A model generated the notes under the pieces. The model saw nothing but the letters and a program-made list of their open reading frames with translations. It was not told where the DNA came from and made no database searches. DNA of 58,013 nt, taken from positions 1 through 58,013 of the forward strand of contig LJCW01000337.1 of assembly GCA_001298555.1 (NCBI GenBank), written 5' to 3'. Every line of letters begins with the position of its first letter. Position 1 is the stretch's first letter. Shown piece by piece: positions 48,256 through 56,990 of the stretch. The DNA is from Actinobacteria bacterium OV450 (lineage in GTDB: Bacteria > Actinomycetota > Actinomycetes > Streptomycetales > Streptomycetaceae). The position numbers were made by a program, and so were the translations under genes.

Positions 48256-48291
48256 ATGGTCCCCCGCCCGTGAGTTCGGGCGGGGGACCAT
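48256..48291. terminator. Strong hairpin terminator downstream of the S1 protease gene
   Basis: ATGGTCCCCCGCCCG (48256-48270) and its exact complement (48277-48291) with a 6-nt loop TGAGTT: a perfect 15-bp stem, extendable to flanking AA/TT pairs. It begins 43 bp past the protease stop on the minus strand and insulates the membrane protein gene at 48232. Confidence 0.9.
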
Positions 48292-48334
48292 GATTGTGCC
48301 GGGTCGGGGCGGCCCGTGCCGGCTCACCCCGTCA

Positions 48335-49210
48335 TCAGTACACGCTCACCCCGTAGGCGTTGAGGGCTTCGACGACGGGCTGGAAGAAGGTGGTTCCGCC
48401 CGAGGTGCAGTCGCCGCTGCCGCCGGAGGTCAGGCCGATCGCCTTGGTGCCGGAGTAGAGCGGGCCGCCGCTGTCGCCGGGCTCGGCGCAGACGTTGGTG
48501 CGGATCATGCCGTAGACGATGTCGCCGCCACCGTAGTTGACGGTGGCGTTGAGGCCGGTCACCGAGCCGCCGTGGGTGCCGGTGGTGGAGCCGCGCCGGG
48601 TGACGGACATCCCGACGGTGGGGTTGGCGGCGCTGGTGATGTCCTGGCTGCCGACGGTGCCGGCGTGGGCGAGGGAGGTGTTGTCGTAGCGCACGAGGCC
48701 GTAGTCGTTGTTGGGGAAGCTCGATCCGACGGTCGCGCCGATCGTCGTGGTGTGCGCGGAGCTCGTCCACCAGGTGCCGGCGCCGTCGGTGCAGTGCCCG
48801 GCGGTCAGCACGTAGTACGTGTTCCCGCTGCGCACGTTGAAGCCGAGCGAACAGCGCCAGCCGGAGGTGTAGATGGCGTCGCCGCCGGAGATCAGCTTGC
48901 GCAGTTTTCCGGGGGTGCGCTCGATGCGCAGGGCCGCGGCGTCGGCCCCGGCCTCGGTACGGATCCTGGCGAGGTCCGCGGCGGTGACGGTGGAGTCGGC
49001 GGTGACCACGAGGGTGCCGCTGGCGGGGTCGGTGTACCAGGCGGTGCCCGCGACGTCGGCGCGCTGGACGGAGGCTCCGGCGGCGGCGAGCCGCGCTGCG
49101 CTGAAGCCGGTGTCCGCGCTCGCCGCGGTGGGGGCGGCGAGCCCGGCGACGGCCGCCAGGCCGGCGGCCACGGCGAGCAGCCGGGTACGGGTGATGCTCT
49201 TGATCCTCAC
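48335..49210 (-). CDS. Secreted S1-family serine protease (streptogrisin/alpha-lytic type)
   Basis: 291 residues. A signal peptide (RTRLLAVAAGLAAVAGLAAPTAASA) is followed by an alpha-lytic-type pro-region (WYTDPASGTLVVTADSTVTAADLARIRTEAGADAAALRIERT) and a mature protease. Catalytic residues are His in VLTAGHC, Asp in NNDYGLVRYD and Ser in CAEPGDSGGPL. Cys pairs fit two to three disulfides. GTG 49210 has GGAGGACG upstream. Pro-region is shorter than in streptogrisins A-D, suggesting a minimal chaperone domain. Confidence 0.94.
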   Translation of the reverse strand: MRIKSITRTRLLAVAAGLAAVAGLAAPTAASADTGFSAARLAAAGASVQRADVAGTAWYTDPASGTLVVTADSTVTAADLARIRTEAGADAAALRIERTPGKLRKLISGGDAIYTSGWRCSLGFNVRSGNTYYVLTAGHCTDGAGTWWTSSAHTTTIGATVGSSFPNNDYGLVRYDNTSLAHAGTVGSQDITSAANPTVGMSVTRRGSTTGTHGGSVTGLNATVNYGGGDIVYGMIRTNVCAEPGDSGGPLYSGTKAIGLTSGGSGDCTSGGTTFFQPVVEALNAYGVSVY

Positions 49211-49358
49211 TTCTCGTCCTCCCGGGAGGGATCGGGGGCCCGGCGGACGGTGGGGGGCGCCGGAGCCCGTGAGGCGCAGCCGGGGGTACGGCGGGCGCAC
49301 AGGATTTCGTCGTGCCCCTGACAAGCCCCCTGAAGGCGCTGTCGGGAGTGTCTCGGCG

Positions 49359-50180
49359 TCAGATTCGGGCGGCAAGGGCATCTTTCAGCCTCCGCTCGCC
49401 CGCCGCGACCTCGAAGGGCAGGGTGTTCCCAGGGGGCGGGAACGGACAGATGAAGTGGTCCGCGAAGGCGCAGGGCGGCAGCACGGTCCGGTTGAAGTCC
49501 ACGGTGATCGAGCCGTCCACCGGATCCGGGATCCCCGGCTTCAGGAAGCGGAAGCGGTAGCTGGAGCTTCCCCCGGTGACATCGCCGATGACGGCCCAGA
49601 GACTTCCGTCGTCCTCGTCGACGGCGACCTGGAGGGTGTGCGCGGCGCCCCGGTACGCGAAGCTCAGCTCGCCGCCCAGGCCGAGCGGGCGCTCGCGCCC
49701 GTCGGCGTTCGCCACCTGGACGGTCCGGTCCTCGCCGTACGGGCGGAAGCGCCCCGGCAGGACGAAGTCGGGGTCGTACGGGGTGGCCTCGATGCCGGCG
49801 AAGGCCCGGCGCGCCGCGGAGGCGGGATCGAAGACCCGTACCGCCCACTCCCCCTCGCGCCGGATCACGGTGATGCGGACGTCCCGGGGGGCGGAGATCC
49901 GCGAGCGCGCGGGCGGCGCGTGGTCGGCGGCGAGGACGGCGTCACCGGTGAAGGGCTCGCCGTCGAGGCCGATGCCGTCCTCGGCGGAGGCGGTCAGCGC
50001 CACCCCGCCCCCGGTGGCGCGCCAGCGCCCCGGAACGGCCGGAATTCGACCTTCCGGGTAGTCGGAGAGCCAGTGGGTGCCGATGAGGGAAAGGGGGCCG
50101 TAAGGGGCGGACACGGATGCCACCCGGCGCTCGTGCCATTTCCGCCAGGCGGTCTTCGGATCGTCTGCGTCATCGCTCAT
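49359..50180 (-). CDS. DUF1684 domain-containing protein
   Basis: 273 residues. The family is recognised by WHERRVASVSAPYGPLSLIGTHWLSD near the N-terminus and the C-terminal FNRTVLPPCAFADHFICPFPPPGNTLPFEVAAGE, with the conserved PPCAF...CPxPPPxNxLP pattern. No signal peptide. DUF1684 proteins have no established biochemical role. The ribosome site GGAAGGG is somewhat distant from ATG 50180. It is the minus-strand neighbour of the S1 protease. Confidence 0.9.
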   Translation of the reverse strand: MSDDADDPKTAWRKWHERRVASVSAPYGPLSLIGTHWLSDYPEGRIPAVPGRWRATGGGVALTASAEDGIGLDGEPFTGDAVLAADHAPPARSRISAPRDVRITVIRREGEWAVRVFDPASAARRAFAGIEATPYDPDFVLPGRFRPYGEDRTVQVANADGRERPLGLGGELSFAYRGAAHTLQVAVDEDDGSLWAVIGDVTGGSSSYRFRFLKPGIPDPVDGSITVDFNRTVLPPCAFADHFICPFPPPGNTLPFEVAAGERRLKDALAARI

Positions 50181-50257
50181 GCCGCTCAACCCTTCCACAC
50201 GGGCCCGGACGGGAACCTCCCTGTACGCCGTCCGGACCCAAGGAATCTGAGGGGGCC

Positions 50258-51640
50258 TCAGCAGTCGCAGCCGCAGTCGCACCCGTCGCAGCAGCACCCG
50301 TCGCAGTTGCAGCAGTCGCAGCAGCCACTGCAGTCGGGGCAGCCGTCGCAGCATTCGCAGGCGTCGCACCACGCGTCCCGCTTCTTGCGCGACCACGGCC
50401 CCTCGTGCTCGGTACAGCACAGCTGGCAGGTGCAGAACAGCCCCAGGGCCACGGCGCATCCGGCGAGCAGCCCGCGGCGCGGCTTCTGCGGCGGCAGGCC
50501 GCCGCCGGGGCCCATGGGCGGTCCGGGCACCCACGGCCCGCCGGGGCCGCCCGCGCCCCCGCCGTACGGGTTGCCGCCGTACGGATTCCCACCCTGGCCG
50601 CCCTGGCCGCCGTACGGACCGCCGCCGTACGGGGCGCTGCCGTACGGGGCGCCGCCGTACGGGGCCCCCTGGCCCGGGCCTTGGCCCTGCGCAGGCGCCC
50701 CGTAGCCGCCCTGCCCCGCGGCGTTCATGCCGACGTGCCCGCAGCCGGTGACCCCGAACGCCCGGTCCACCGAGGTCTTCAGCTCGTGCACGAGCAGCCG
50801 GTGGGCCAGCCCGGCGTCCGCGAACTCGACCTCGCGCAGCGCCAGCCGGATCCCGTGCAGGGCGTCGTCGGCCAGCCGCCGGGCCTCGGTGAGCGGGGTC
50901 CCGGTGGCCGTCAGCGGGTTCCACGCGCCCGCGGCGGCGTCCGCGGCCTGGTCCTCGACGGCGTCCAGCAGGTGCGCGAGGCGCCCGAAGTAGCGGCCGG
51001 CCTCCGCGAGCGCGGGGGCGTTGCCCGGCCGTCCCGCCAGCTGCGCGGTATGGGCGAAGGCGGCGGCCGTCGCGGTCTCCGTCGGCTCGGTCACCACGAG
51101 CACGGGCGTACCGGGTCCGGCCAGCGTCTCGATGCCCGCCTGCCGGTCCACGGCGTCGACGAGGACGGCCGTGTCGAAGCCGAGCGAGGCCCCGGTGCGG
51201 GCGCCGGCCCGGTCCCAGCCGCGGGCCACCCTGCGCGCGGCGGCGGCTATCGGCGCGCGGGCCAACAGCCCGTCCCGGTCCGCCACGTGGTCCCGGACCT
51301 TCGCCGAGGCGAGGACGAGCGAGACGGCGGCCGCGAGCCGCGCCCCCTCGCCCTTGGCCACCGCGGCGGTGCGCATGCCGCGCAGCGGGCAGGGACCGGC
51401 GGTGCGCCGGGAGCCGGGGGCGGGTCCCGACTGAGCCTCCGTCAGAACGGAGACGAGCAGCCCGTCATAGTTGGTCACGATCCGGGCGAACTGTCCGTGA
51501 TCTCCGCGAAGTGCCAGGCACAGCCCGCAGAGATGGGCCATCCACTCCGTTTTGAAACGCTCCCCGAGCCGGTGCGTGCAGGGTCTGACGATGCCGAACA
51601 AACCGGTCCCCCGTGTGTCATACGCGTGCGTGATGCGCAT
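50258..51640 (-). CDS. DUF5685 protein with Gly/Tyr-rich linker and extreme cysteine tail
   Basis: 460 residues. An N-terminal helical domain (FGIVRPCTHRLGERFKTEWMAHLCGLCLALRGDHG, then all-alpha) is the DUF5685 core. Residues about 305-390 are a Gly/Pro/Tyr/Gln-rich linker with repeated PYGGAPYG. A short hydrophobic segment (GLLAGCAVALGLFCTCQLCC) follows. The final 36 residues contain 18 cysteines, arranged as CC, CxC and CxxC. Family members often begin MFGIVRPC, so the TTG at 51604 preceded by GGGGGA may be the real start instead of ATG 51640. Tail function is unknown; metal binding is the simplest idea. Confidence 0.82.
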   Translation of the reverse strand: MRITHAYDTRGTGLFGIVRPCTHRLGERFKTEWMAHLCGLCLALRGDHGQFARIVTNYDGLLVSVLTEAQSGPAPGSRRTAGPCPLRGMRTAAVAKGEGARLAAAVSLVLASAKVRDHVADRDGLLARAPIAAAARRVARGWDRAGARTGASLGFDTAVLVDAVDRQAGIETLAGPGTPVLVVTEPTETATAAAFAHTAQLAGRPGNAPALAEAGRYFGRLAHLLDAVEDQAADAAAGAWNPLTATGTPLTEARRLADDALHGIRLALREVEFADAGLAHRLLVHELKTSVDRAFGVTGCGHVGMNAAGQGGYGAPAQGQGPGQGAPYGGAPYGSAPYGGGPYGGQGGQGGNPYGGNPYGGGAGGPGGPWVPGPPMGPGGGLPPQKPRRGLLAGCAVALGLFCTCQLCCTEHEGPWSRKKRDAWCDACECCDGCPDCSGCCDCCNCDGCCCDGCDCGCDC

Positions 51641-51883
51641 CGTATCGAGCCGGATCGTTCACTCATACGCCCCCGGCGGTCACCCACACGGCAGCAGCAG
51701 TCGTATTTTCACTCAGACAGCAGCGGTACCCATCAGAATCCTTGACGGTGCAACGGATGTTCTGCACCAGTACCGTCACGAAACCCCTGCGCGGCGCCTA
51801 TCCACTTGGCGCGTTGTCAGCATCATGGACGACCATAGGGGCAGCGGAGAGAAGACGACTGACCGCGGTGAAAGGAGGCGACC

Positions 51884-52333
51884 ATGGGTTCGGTACGCAA
51901 GGCGAGTGCCTGGTTGGGTCTCGTGGAGGACAGCGACGACGAGCGTTACTACGACGACGACTACGCGGAGGCCGCGCAGGGTTCCGTCGCGGGCCCCGGC
52001 GACCAGTGGGTCACCGACCCCCGGGTCAAGGTCGCCTCGGACTCGGCCGTCGAGCAGGGCCGGCGGATCGCGACGGTCACCCCGGACGGCTTCCGTGACG
52101 CGCGCGGCATCGGCGAGCTGTTCCGCGAGGGCGTCCCGGTGATCGTGAACCTGTCGTCCATGGACCCGGCCGACGCCAAGCGCGTGGTCGACTTCGCGGC
52201 CGGCCTCACCTTCGGCCTGCGCGGCTCGATCGAGCGGGTGGCGACCAGGGTCTTCCTGTTGACCCCGGCCGACACCCAGATCGTGAACGGCGAGCCCGCC
52301 GGCCGCTCGCGCGACTTCTTCAACCAGAGCTGA
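51884..52333 (+). CDS. SepF-family cell division protein (SepF paralogue)
   Basis: 149 residues. An N-terminal amphipathic helix (RKASAWLGLVE) is followed by an acidic linker (DSDDERYYDDDY) and the SepF fold (ARGIGELFREGVPVIVNLSSMDPADAKRVVDFAAGLTFGLRGSIERVATRVFLLTP). SepF tethers FtsZ to membranes and helps septum assembly. The location is outside a division cluster, and the gene order recalls the paralogue SflA (SepF-like A) of S. coelicolor rather than SepF itself; this is from memory. A perfect AAAGGAGG lies upstream. Confidence 0.9.
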   Translation: MGSVRKASAWLGLVEDSDDERYYDDDYAEAAQGSVAGPGDQWVTDPRVKVASDSAVEQGRRIATVTPDGFRDARGIGELFREGVPVIVNLSSMDPADAKRVVDFAAGLTFGLRGSIERVATRVFLLTPADTQIVNGEPAGRSRDFFNQS

Positions 52334-52395
52334 GCCGGGGGCCCCTCTGCGGGCACCTCCCGGACGCAGCCAGGGGGGAAGTGGCCGAGGGACCC

Positions 52396-53580
52396 TCAGC
52401 GGAAGGCGTCGAGCCCGGTGAGCGCCTTGCCCAGCACCAACTGGTGCATCTCGACGGTGCCCTCGTAGGTGAGCACCGATTCGAGGTTGGTGGCGTGCCG
52501 CATGACGGGGTATTCGAGCGAGATCCCGTTGGCGCCCAGAATGGTCCGCGCGGTGCGGCAGATCTCGATGGCCTCGCGGACGTTGTTGAGCTTGCCGAAA
52601 CTGATCTGCTCCGGACGCAGGGTGCCCGCGTCCATCCGCCGGCCCAGGTGGTGGGCGAGCAGGATGCCCTTGTGGAGCTCCAGCGCCATGTCGGCGAGCT
52701 TCGCCTGGGTGAGCTGGAAGCCGCCGATGGGCTTGCCGAACTGCTCCCGCGTCCGCGCGTAGTCGAGCGCGGCCTCGAAGCTGGCGCGCGCCGCGCCCAT
52801 GGCCCCCCAGACGATCCCGTACCGCGCGTGGCTGAGGCAGCCCAGCGGTCCCTTGAGCCCGGTGACGCCCGGAAGCACCGCGTCCGCGGGCAGCCGCACG
52901 TCGTCCATGACCAGTTCGCTGGTGACCGAGGCGCGCAGCGACCACTTGTGCTTGATCTCGGGCGCCGAGAATCCCGCCGCGTCGGTCGGCACGGCGAAGC
53001 CGCGGATCCCCTCGTCGGTCTGCGCCCAGACGACCGCCACGGACGCCACGCTGCCGTTGGTGATCCACATCTTGCGGCCGTTCAGCACCCAGTCGGTGCC
53101 CTCGCGCTTCGCGTAGGTGCGCATGGCGGCCGGGTCGGAGCCGACGTCGGGCTCGGTCAGCCCGAAGCAGCCGATCAGCTCGCCGGCGGCCATTCCCGGG
53201 AGCCAGCGCTGCTTCTGCTCCTCGGAGCCGTACTTCCAGATCGCGTACATGGCGAGGGAGCCCTGTACGGAGACGAGCGAGCGGATCCCGGAGTCGGCGG
53301 CCTCCAGTTCGAGGCAGGCGAGCCCGTACTGAACGGCACTGGCGCCGGCGCACCCGTACCCCTGGAGGGACATCCCGAGCGCACCGAGCGCGCCGAGCTC
53401 CTTCGCGAGGTCGCGGATCCCGGGGAGCTCGCCGCTCTCGTACCAGCCGGCGACGTGCGGGAGCACGCGGTCGGCGGCCCAGCCGCGGACGGTGTCGCGG
53501 ATGGCGAGGTCCTCGGGCGCGAGGAGCTCGTCGAGCCCGAGCGGATCGGTGGGGACGAAGGGCGTTCTCGACGCGGACAC
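52396..53580 (-). CDS. Glutaryl-CoA dehydrogenase-like acyl-CoA dehydrogenase
   Basis: 394 residues. Motifs typical of glutaryl-CoA dehydrogenase relatives are GYGCAGASAVQYGLACLELEAADSGIRSLVSVQG, IGCFGLTEPDVGSDPAAM, and REQFGKPIGGFQLTQAKLADMALE. The C-terminal SLEYPVMRHATNLESVLTYEGTVEMHQLVLG holds the catalytic Glu in YEGT. GTG 53580 has GGGAGG upstream. The palindrome at 53611-53625 lies 31 bp before it, in the putative regulon with the acyl-CoA dehydrogenase at 8.7 kb and the aldehyde dehydrogenase at 11.8 kb. Substrate may be glutaryl-CoA from lysine or tryptophan breakdown (inference). Confidence 0.92.
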   Translation of the reverse strand: MSASRTPFVPTDPLGLDELLAPEDLAIRDTVRGWAADRVLPHVAGWYESGELPGIRDLAKELGALGALGMSLQGYGCAGASAVQYGLACLELEAADSGIRSLVSVQGSLAMYAIWKYGSEEQKQRWLPGMAAGELIGCFGLTEPDVGSDPAAMRTYAKREGTDWVLNGRKMWITNGSVASVAVVWAQTDEGIRGFAVPTDAAGFSAPEIKHKWSLRASVTSELVMDDVRLPADAVLPGVTGLKGPLGCLSHARYGIVWGAMGAARASFEAALDYARTREQFGKPIGGFQLTQAKLADMALELHKGILLAHHLGRRMDAGTLRPEQISFGKLNNVREAIEICRTARTILGANGISLEYPVMRHATNLESVLTYEGTVEMHQLVLGKALTGLDAFR

Positions 53581-53610
53581 GAAGGGCCTCCCGGCGGAGA
53601 TGCGGTCATG

Positions 53611-53625
53611 ACTAGCGCTGCTAGT
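53611..53625. promoter_or_regulatory. Palindromic operator (copy 3), upstream of glutaryl-CoA dehydrogenase-like gene
   Basis: ACTA-GCGCTGC-TAGT; on the minus strand AACTAGCAGCGCTAGT, matching the copies at 9897 and 13307 in arms and spacing. It is the most symmetrical of the three. Confidence 0.72.
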
Positions 53626-53684
53626 TTGTCGCCACCTCCGCCCCGGGTCCACCCCCACCTGCACGTGGTGCAGCGGACGCGGGG

Positions 53685-55343
53685 TCAGGCGGTGCGGGCC
53701 GCCGTGTCGCGTTCCGGCTGCGCCGCGGCCGGGCCGCGGCCGGAGTCCGGGCCCGCCTGCGCGGGGAGCCGGACGGGCTCGCCCTCGGCCTCGGAGGGGT
53801 CCTGGCACTCCATGACCCGCGGCAGCTTCAGCGCCATCACGGCGCCCGCCAGCAGCAGGACCGCGCTGACCAGGAGCGTGACGTGCAGCCCGTGCACGAA
53901 CGAGTGCCGCGCCGCGGCGTACAGCGACTCACCCGCGGCGCCCCCGAGGGAACCCGCGATCTGGTAGGCCTCGCCCAGGGAGTTCGCGGCGTCCGCCGCG
54001 TCGGCGGCCGACACCCCCGGCACGTGCAGCAGCCCCGGCGCGTAGGCGGCGTTCATCACGCTGCCGAGCAGGGCGATGCCCATGCCCGCGCCCAGCTGGT
54101 ACGAGGTCTCGCCTATGGAGGCCGCACCGCCGGCGGTGGCCGCGGGCGCCTCGCTCAGCATCGACTCGTACGCCGCGAACAGCGTGGTCTGCAGCCCGAA
54201 GCCGAGCACGATGAACCCGGTCGTGAGCAGCGCGGGCAGGTCGTGCTGGCCCATGAACGTCAGCAGCAGTACGCCGCAGGCCGTCAGCACGAAGCCGAGC
54301 GACACCATGGTGCGCGGCCCGATCCGGGCCAGCGTGTAGGAGCCGGTGGCGCCGGCGGCCATCGCGGCGAAGGTGAGCGGCAGCAGCCGCAGCCCGGTCT
54401 CCAGCGGGCTCAGGTGCAGCACCAGCTGGAGGTACTGGACCGCGATCAGCTCCAGTCCGACCAGCGCCAGCATGGCCAGCACGATGCAGCCGACGGCCGT
54501 CGAGAAGGCGGCGCGAGAGAACATGCGCATGTCGATGAGGGGGTGCGGGCGCCGTCTCTGCCGCCGTACGAAGAAGATCAGCAGGGCCGCGCCGAGCAGC
54601 AGCGGGACGAGCGCGTCGGCGTCCAGGAGCCGGCGCTCGGCGCCGATGCGCTTGACGCCGAGGACCACGCCGAGCACGCCGCCGGCGGCCATCAGCGCGC
54701 CGAGCACGTCCCACGGTCCGTCGCAGGCGCCCTTGGACTCGGGCAGCAGCCAGCGTCCGAGGGGCAGGATCAGCGCCATCAGCGGGATGTTGATCAGGAA
54801 GACCGAGCCCCACCAGAAGTGCTGGACCAGCAGGCCGCCGAGGACCGGTCCGCCGGCGGCGCCGATGGCGGCCACGGCGGTCCAGATGCCGATGGCGAGG
54901 GCCCGCTCGCGCCGGTCGGGGAAGACCTGGCGCAGGATCGACAGGGTGGCCGGCATGATCATCGCGCCGCCGACGCCGAGCAGGGCCCGGGCGGCGATGA
55001 GCACCTGGGCGCTGTCGGAGAGGGCCGCCAGCGCGGAGGCCGCGCCGAAGAGGCCGTAGCCGAAGAGGAGTATCCGGCGGCGGCCGACCCGGTCACCGAG
55101 GGTGCCGAACAGGATCAGCAGGGCGGCGCAGACCAGCGGGTAGGCGTCGACGATCCACAGCAGCTCGACCGAGCCGGGGCGCAGGTCCTCGGTGATGGAG
55201 GGGACGGCGACGTGCAGGATCGTCGCGTCGAGCGCGACGAGGACCAGACTGACGCACAGGACCGCGAGGACGAGCCAGCGGTTGGCTCCGCCGGAGGCGG
55301 CTCGCAGCCGCAGCCGGAAGGCGGCCGCGTTCGTCCCCGACAT
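53685..55343 (-). CDS. MFS exporter of the DHA2 (EmrB/QacA) family
   Basis: 552 residues with 14 predicted transmembrane segments. Motifs include LDATILHVAVPSI in TM1, LWIVDAYPLVCAALLILFGTLGDRVGRRR (motif A), and LGVGGAMIMPATLSIL (motif C-like). These are hallmarks of proton-driven multidrug exporters. The C-terminal tail (after EAEGEPVRLPAQAG) is Pro/Ala/Arg-rich and cytoplasmic. GGGAGG lies upstream of ATG 55343. No regulator is adjacent; the neighbouring gene is divergent. Substrate unknown. Confidence 0.93.
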   Translation of the reverse strand: MSGTNAAAFRLRLRAASGGANRWLVLAVLCVSLVLVALDATILHVAVPSITEDLRPGSVELLWIVDAYPLVCAALLILFGTLGDRVGRRRILLFGYGLFGAASALAALSDSAQVLIAARALLGVGGAMIMPATLSILRQVFPDRRERALAIGIWTAVAAIGAAGGPVLGGLLVQHFWWGSVFLINIPLMALILPLGRWLLPESKGACDGPWDVLGALMAAGGVLGVVLGVKRIGAERRLLDADALVPLLLGAALLIFFVRRQRRRPHPLIDMRMFSRAAFSTAVGCIVLAMLALVGLELIAVQYLQLVLHLSPLETGLRLLPLTFAAMAAGATGSYTLARIGPRTMVSLGFVLTACGVLLLTFMGQHDLPALLTTGFIVLGFGLQTTLFAAYESMLSEAPAATAGGAASIGETSYQLGAGMGIALLGSVMNAAYAPGLLHVPGVSAADAADAANSLGEAYQIAGSLGGAAGESLYAAARHSFVHGLHVTLLVSAVLLLAGAVMALKLPRVMECQDPSEAEGEPVRLPAQAGPDSGRGPAAAQPERDTAARTA

Positions 55344-55650
55344 GCATGTACCTCCCAGATGATCGCTCGCACTCGGCGGACCAGCGTGCTGCGGAGCCGC
55401 GGGGTGGTGCGCGGTGCGGCGTCCTACGGGGTCCGGCATCGACAGGCGAGTGAAGGGTCAGCGTACGCGAGTTCGTCTGTCCGACACGTGGCCAAGCTCT
55501 CACCTCGGCGGCGGCCGCGGTGTGGTGTGTGCCACTCGCCTCACCCCGCCCTCCTCCCCCGCTGCCGCCCGGTGGTGCCCCCCTCGCGTACACGCGTGGT
55601 CACGACCGGTGGTTCTGCGCCGACGGCGGCCGCGGGCGCCACCGATAATC
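55344..55650. other. Divergent intergenic region
   Basis: 307 bp between the MFS and glycosyltransferase genes. It holds GATAAT at 55644-55649, a -10-like box for the latter. I see no hairpin, no strong repeat and no additional gene in the remainder. Confidence 0.5.
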
Positions 55651-55656
55651 ATGCCC

Positions 55657-56766
55657 GTGAAAGATCTTGGATTTCGCCGGGCCGCGCCCGCGCTGGCCGT
55701 CTTCGCGGCGGTCCGGCTCCTCGGGCTGGCCGTGCTCGCGGTGTGGGGCGCCGCCGCCGGGAGCAGCCCGCACACGCTGCTGTCGGCGCGCTGGGACTCG
55801 CTCTGGTACGCCCGCATCGCCGCCGAGGGGTACGGGTACGAGGTGCTCCTCCCCAACGGGGACGTGCACTCGAACCTCGCGTTCTTCCCGCTGCTGCCCT
55901 GGCTGGAGCGGCTGGTCGCGGCGCCGACCGGACTGTCGTACGGCTCCGCGGGCCTGGTGGTCTCGGCGGTCGCCGGACTCGCGGCGGCCTGGGGGATCTT
56001 CGCCGTCGCGGACCTCGTCCACGGCCGCCGGACGGGCGTGTTCGCCGCCGGGGTGTGGGCCGCCCTGCCCGTCGGCATCGTGCAGTCCATGGCGTACAGC
56101 GAGTCGCTGTTCACGGCGTTGGCCGCCTGGGCGCTGTACGGGGCCCTGCGCGGCCGGTGGCTGACCGCCGGCCTGCTCGCCGCGGGAGCGGGGCTGACCC
56201 GCCCGGTCGGCGCCGCGGTGGTGGCGGCGGTGTGGGTGGCGGCCGCCCTGGCCCTGCGGCGCGGGGAGCGGTCCTGGCGGCTGACGGCGGGAGTGGCCCT
56301 GGCCCCGCTGGGGGCGGCCGCGTACGTGCTGTGGGTCGGGGCGCGCACCGGTCACGGACTGCTCGGCTACCTGGACGTGCAGGGCGGCTGGGGCAACGGC
56401 TTCGACGGCGGCTGGGCGTTCGCCCGGTTCATCGGGGCGAAGCTGACGTCGTCCGCCGCCCCGGCCGGGGCCGGGCTGATCGCGGGCGTCGTGCTGGTGC
56501 TGTGGCTGTACCGGCTGTGCGTGAGGCAGCGGCAGCCGGTGCCGCTGCTGGTGTACTGCGGGATCGTCGTGGCGCTGGCGCTGTGCGCCTCGGGGTACTT
56601 CGGGTCCAAGCCGCGGCTGCTGCTCCCGGCGTTCCCGCTGCTGTTGCCGATGGCGGTGGCGCTGGCCCGGTGGCGGACCGGCCGGGCGGTCGCGGTGCTG
56701 GGGACGGCGGCGCTGGCGTCGGCGGTGTACGGGGCCTTCTGGCTGAACGGGTCGGGGCCCCCGTAG
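55657..56766 (+). CDS. GT-C/PIG-V-like membrane mannosyltransferase
   Basis: 369 residues, polytopic (about nine helices). The sequence RRAAPALAVFAAVRLLGLAVLAVWG, the catalytic-loop motif WDSLWYARIAAEGY after helix 1, and NLAFFPLLPWLERL resemble PIG-V/GT-C polyprenyl-phosphate mannose users; the Asp in WDSLWY is the likely catalytic residue. GTG 55657 is chosen because GATAAT lies 7 nt before it (leaderless pattern), while ATG 55651 would sit on the -10 box; both are in frame. It may glycosylate envelope proteins or lipids (family inference). Confidence 0.85.
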   Translation: MKDLGFRRAAPALAVFAAVRLLGLAVLAVWGAAAGSSPHTLLSARWDSLWYARIAAEGYGYEVLLPNGDVHSNLAFFPLLPWLERLVAAPTGLSYGSAGLVVSAVAGLAAAWGIFAVADLVHGRRTGVFAAGVWAALPVGIVQSMAYSESLFTALAAWALYGALRGRWLTAGLLAAGAGLTRPVGAAVVAAVWVAAALALRRGERSWRLTAGVALAPLGAAAYVLWVGARTGHGLLGYLDVQGGWGNGFDGGWAFARFIGAKLTSSAAPAGAGLIAGVVLVLWLYRLCVRQRQPVPLLVYCGIVVALALCASGYFGSKPRLLLPAFPLLLPMAVALARWRTGRAVAVLGTAALASAVYGAFWLNGSGPP

Positions 56767-56777
56767 GAGCCGCACCA

Positions 56778-56800
56778 CGGAATGGATCATTCCGATCCAT
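56778..56800. promoter_or_regulatory. Overlapping inverted repeats in an AT-richer intergenic region
   Basis: CGGAAT-GGATC-ATTCCG (56778-56794) and ATGGATC-ATTCC-GATCCAT (56782-56800) overlap, so only one hairpin or one protein-bound form can exist at a time. It begins 12 bp past the glycosyltransferase stop. The 56767-57003 gap is clearly lower in GC than the genes. It may be a terminator or an operator. Confidence 0.5.
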
Positions 56801-56990
56801 CTTTCAGCAAAGTAATTGAGCGGGAGTGATAAAGCCCGGCCCAGTATGCGAAACAATGGCCGAGGCAATGGATCACGGCGGCTCCAACTAATGCCGGAAT
56901 CCAAGGAATTAAGTCCCGCGTGAGACCAACTCCACATCACATGGTCATCACAAAGCCCGTGATTCGACCGGGCCGCCCATCGGCGCGCGG

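Noticed and set aside
51884..52333. Calling this the main sepF
   Set aside because: No divisome cluster genes are adjacent; gene order resembles that of a SepF paralogue, so the symbol was left blank.
53883..56819. Long + strand open frame opposite the MFS exporter
   Set aside because: Composition is Arg/Gly/Ala/His noise, and it is complementary to a 14-helix transporter whose motifs are clear.
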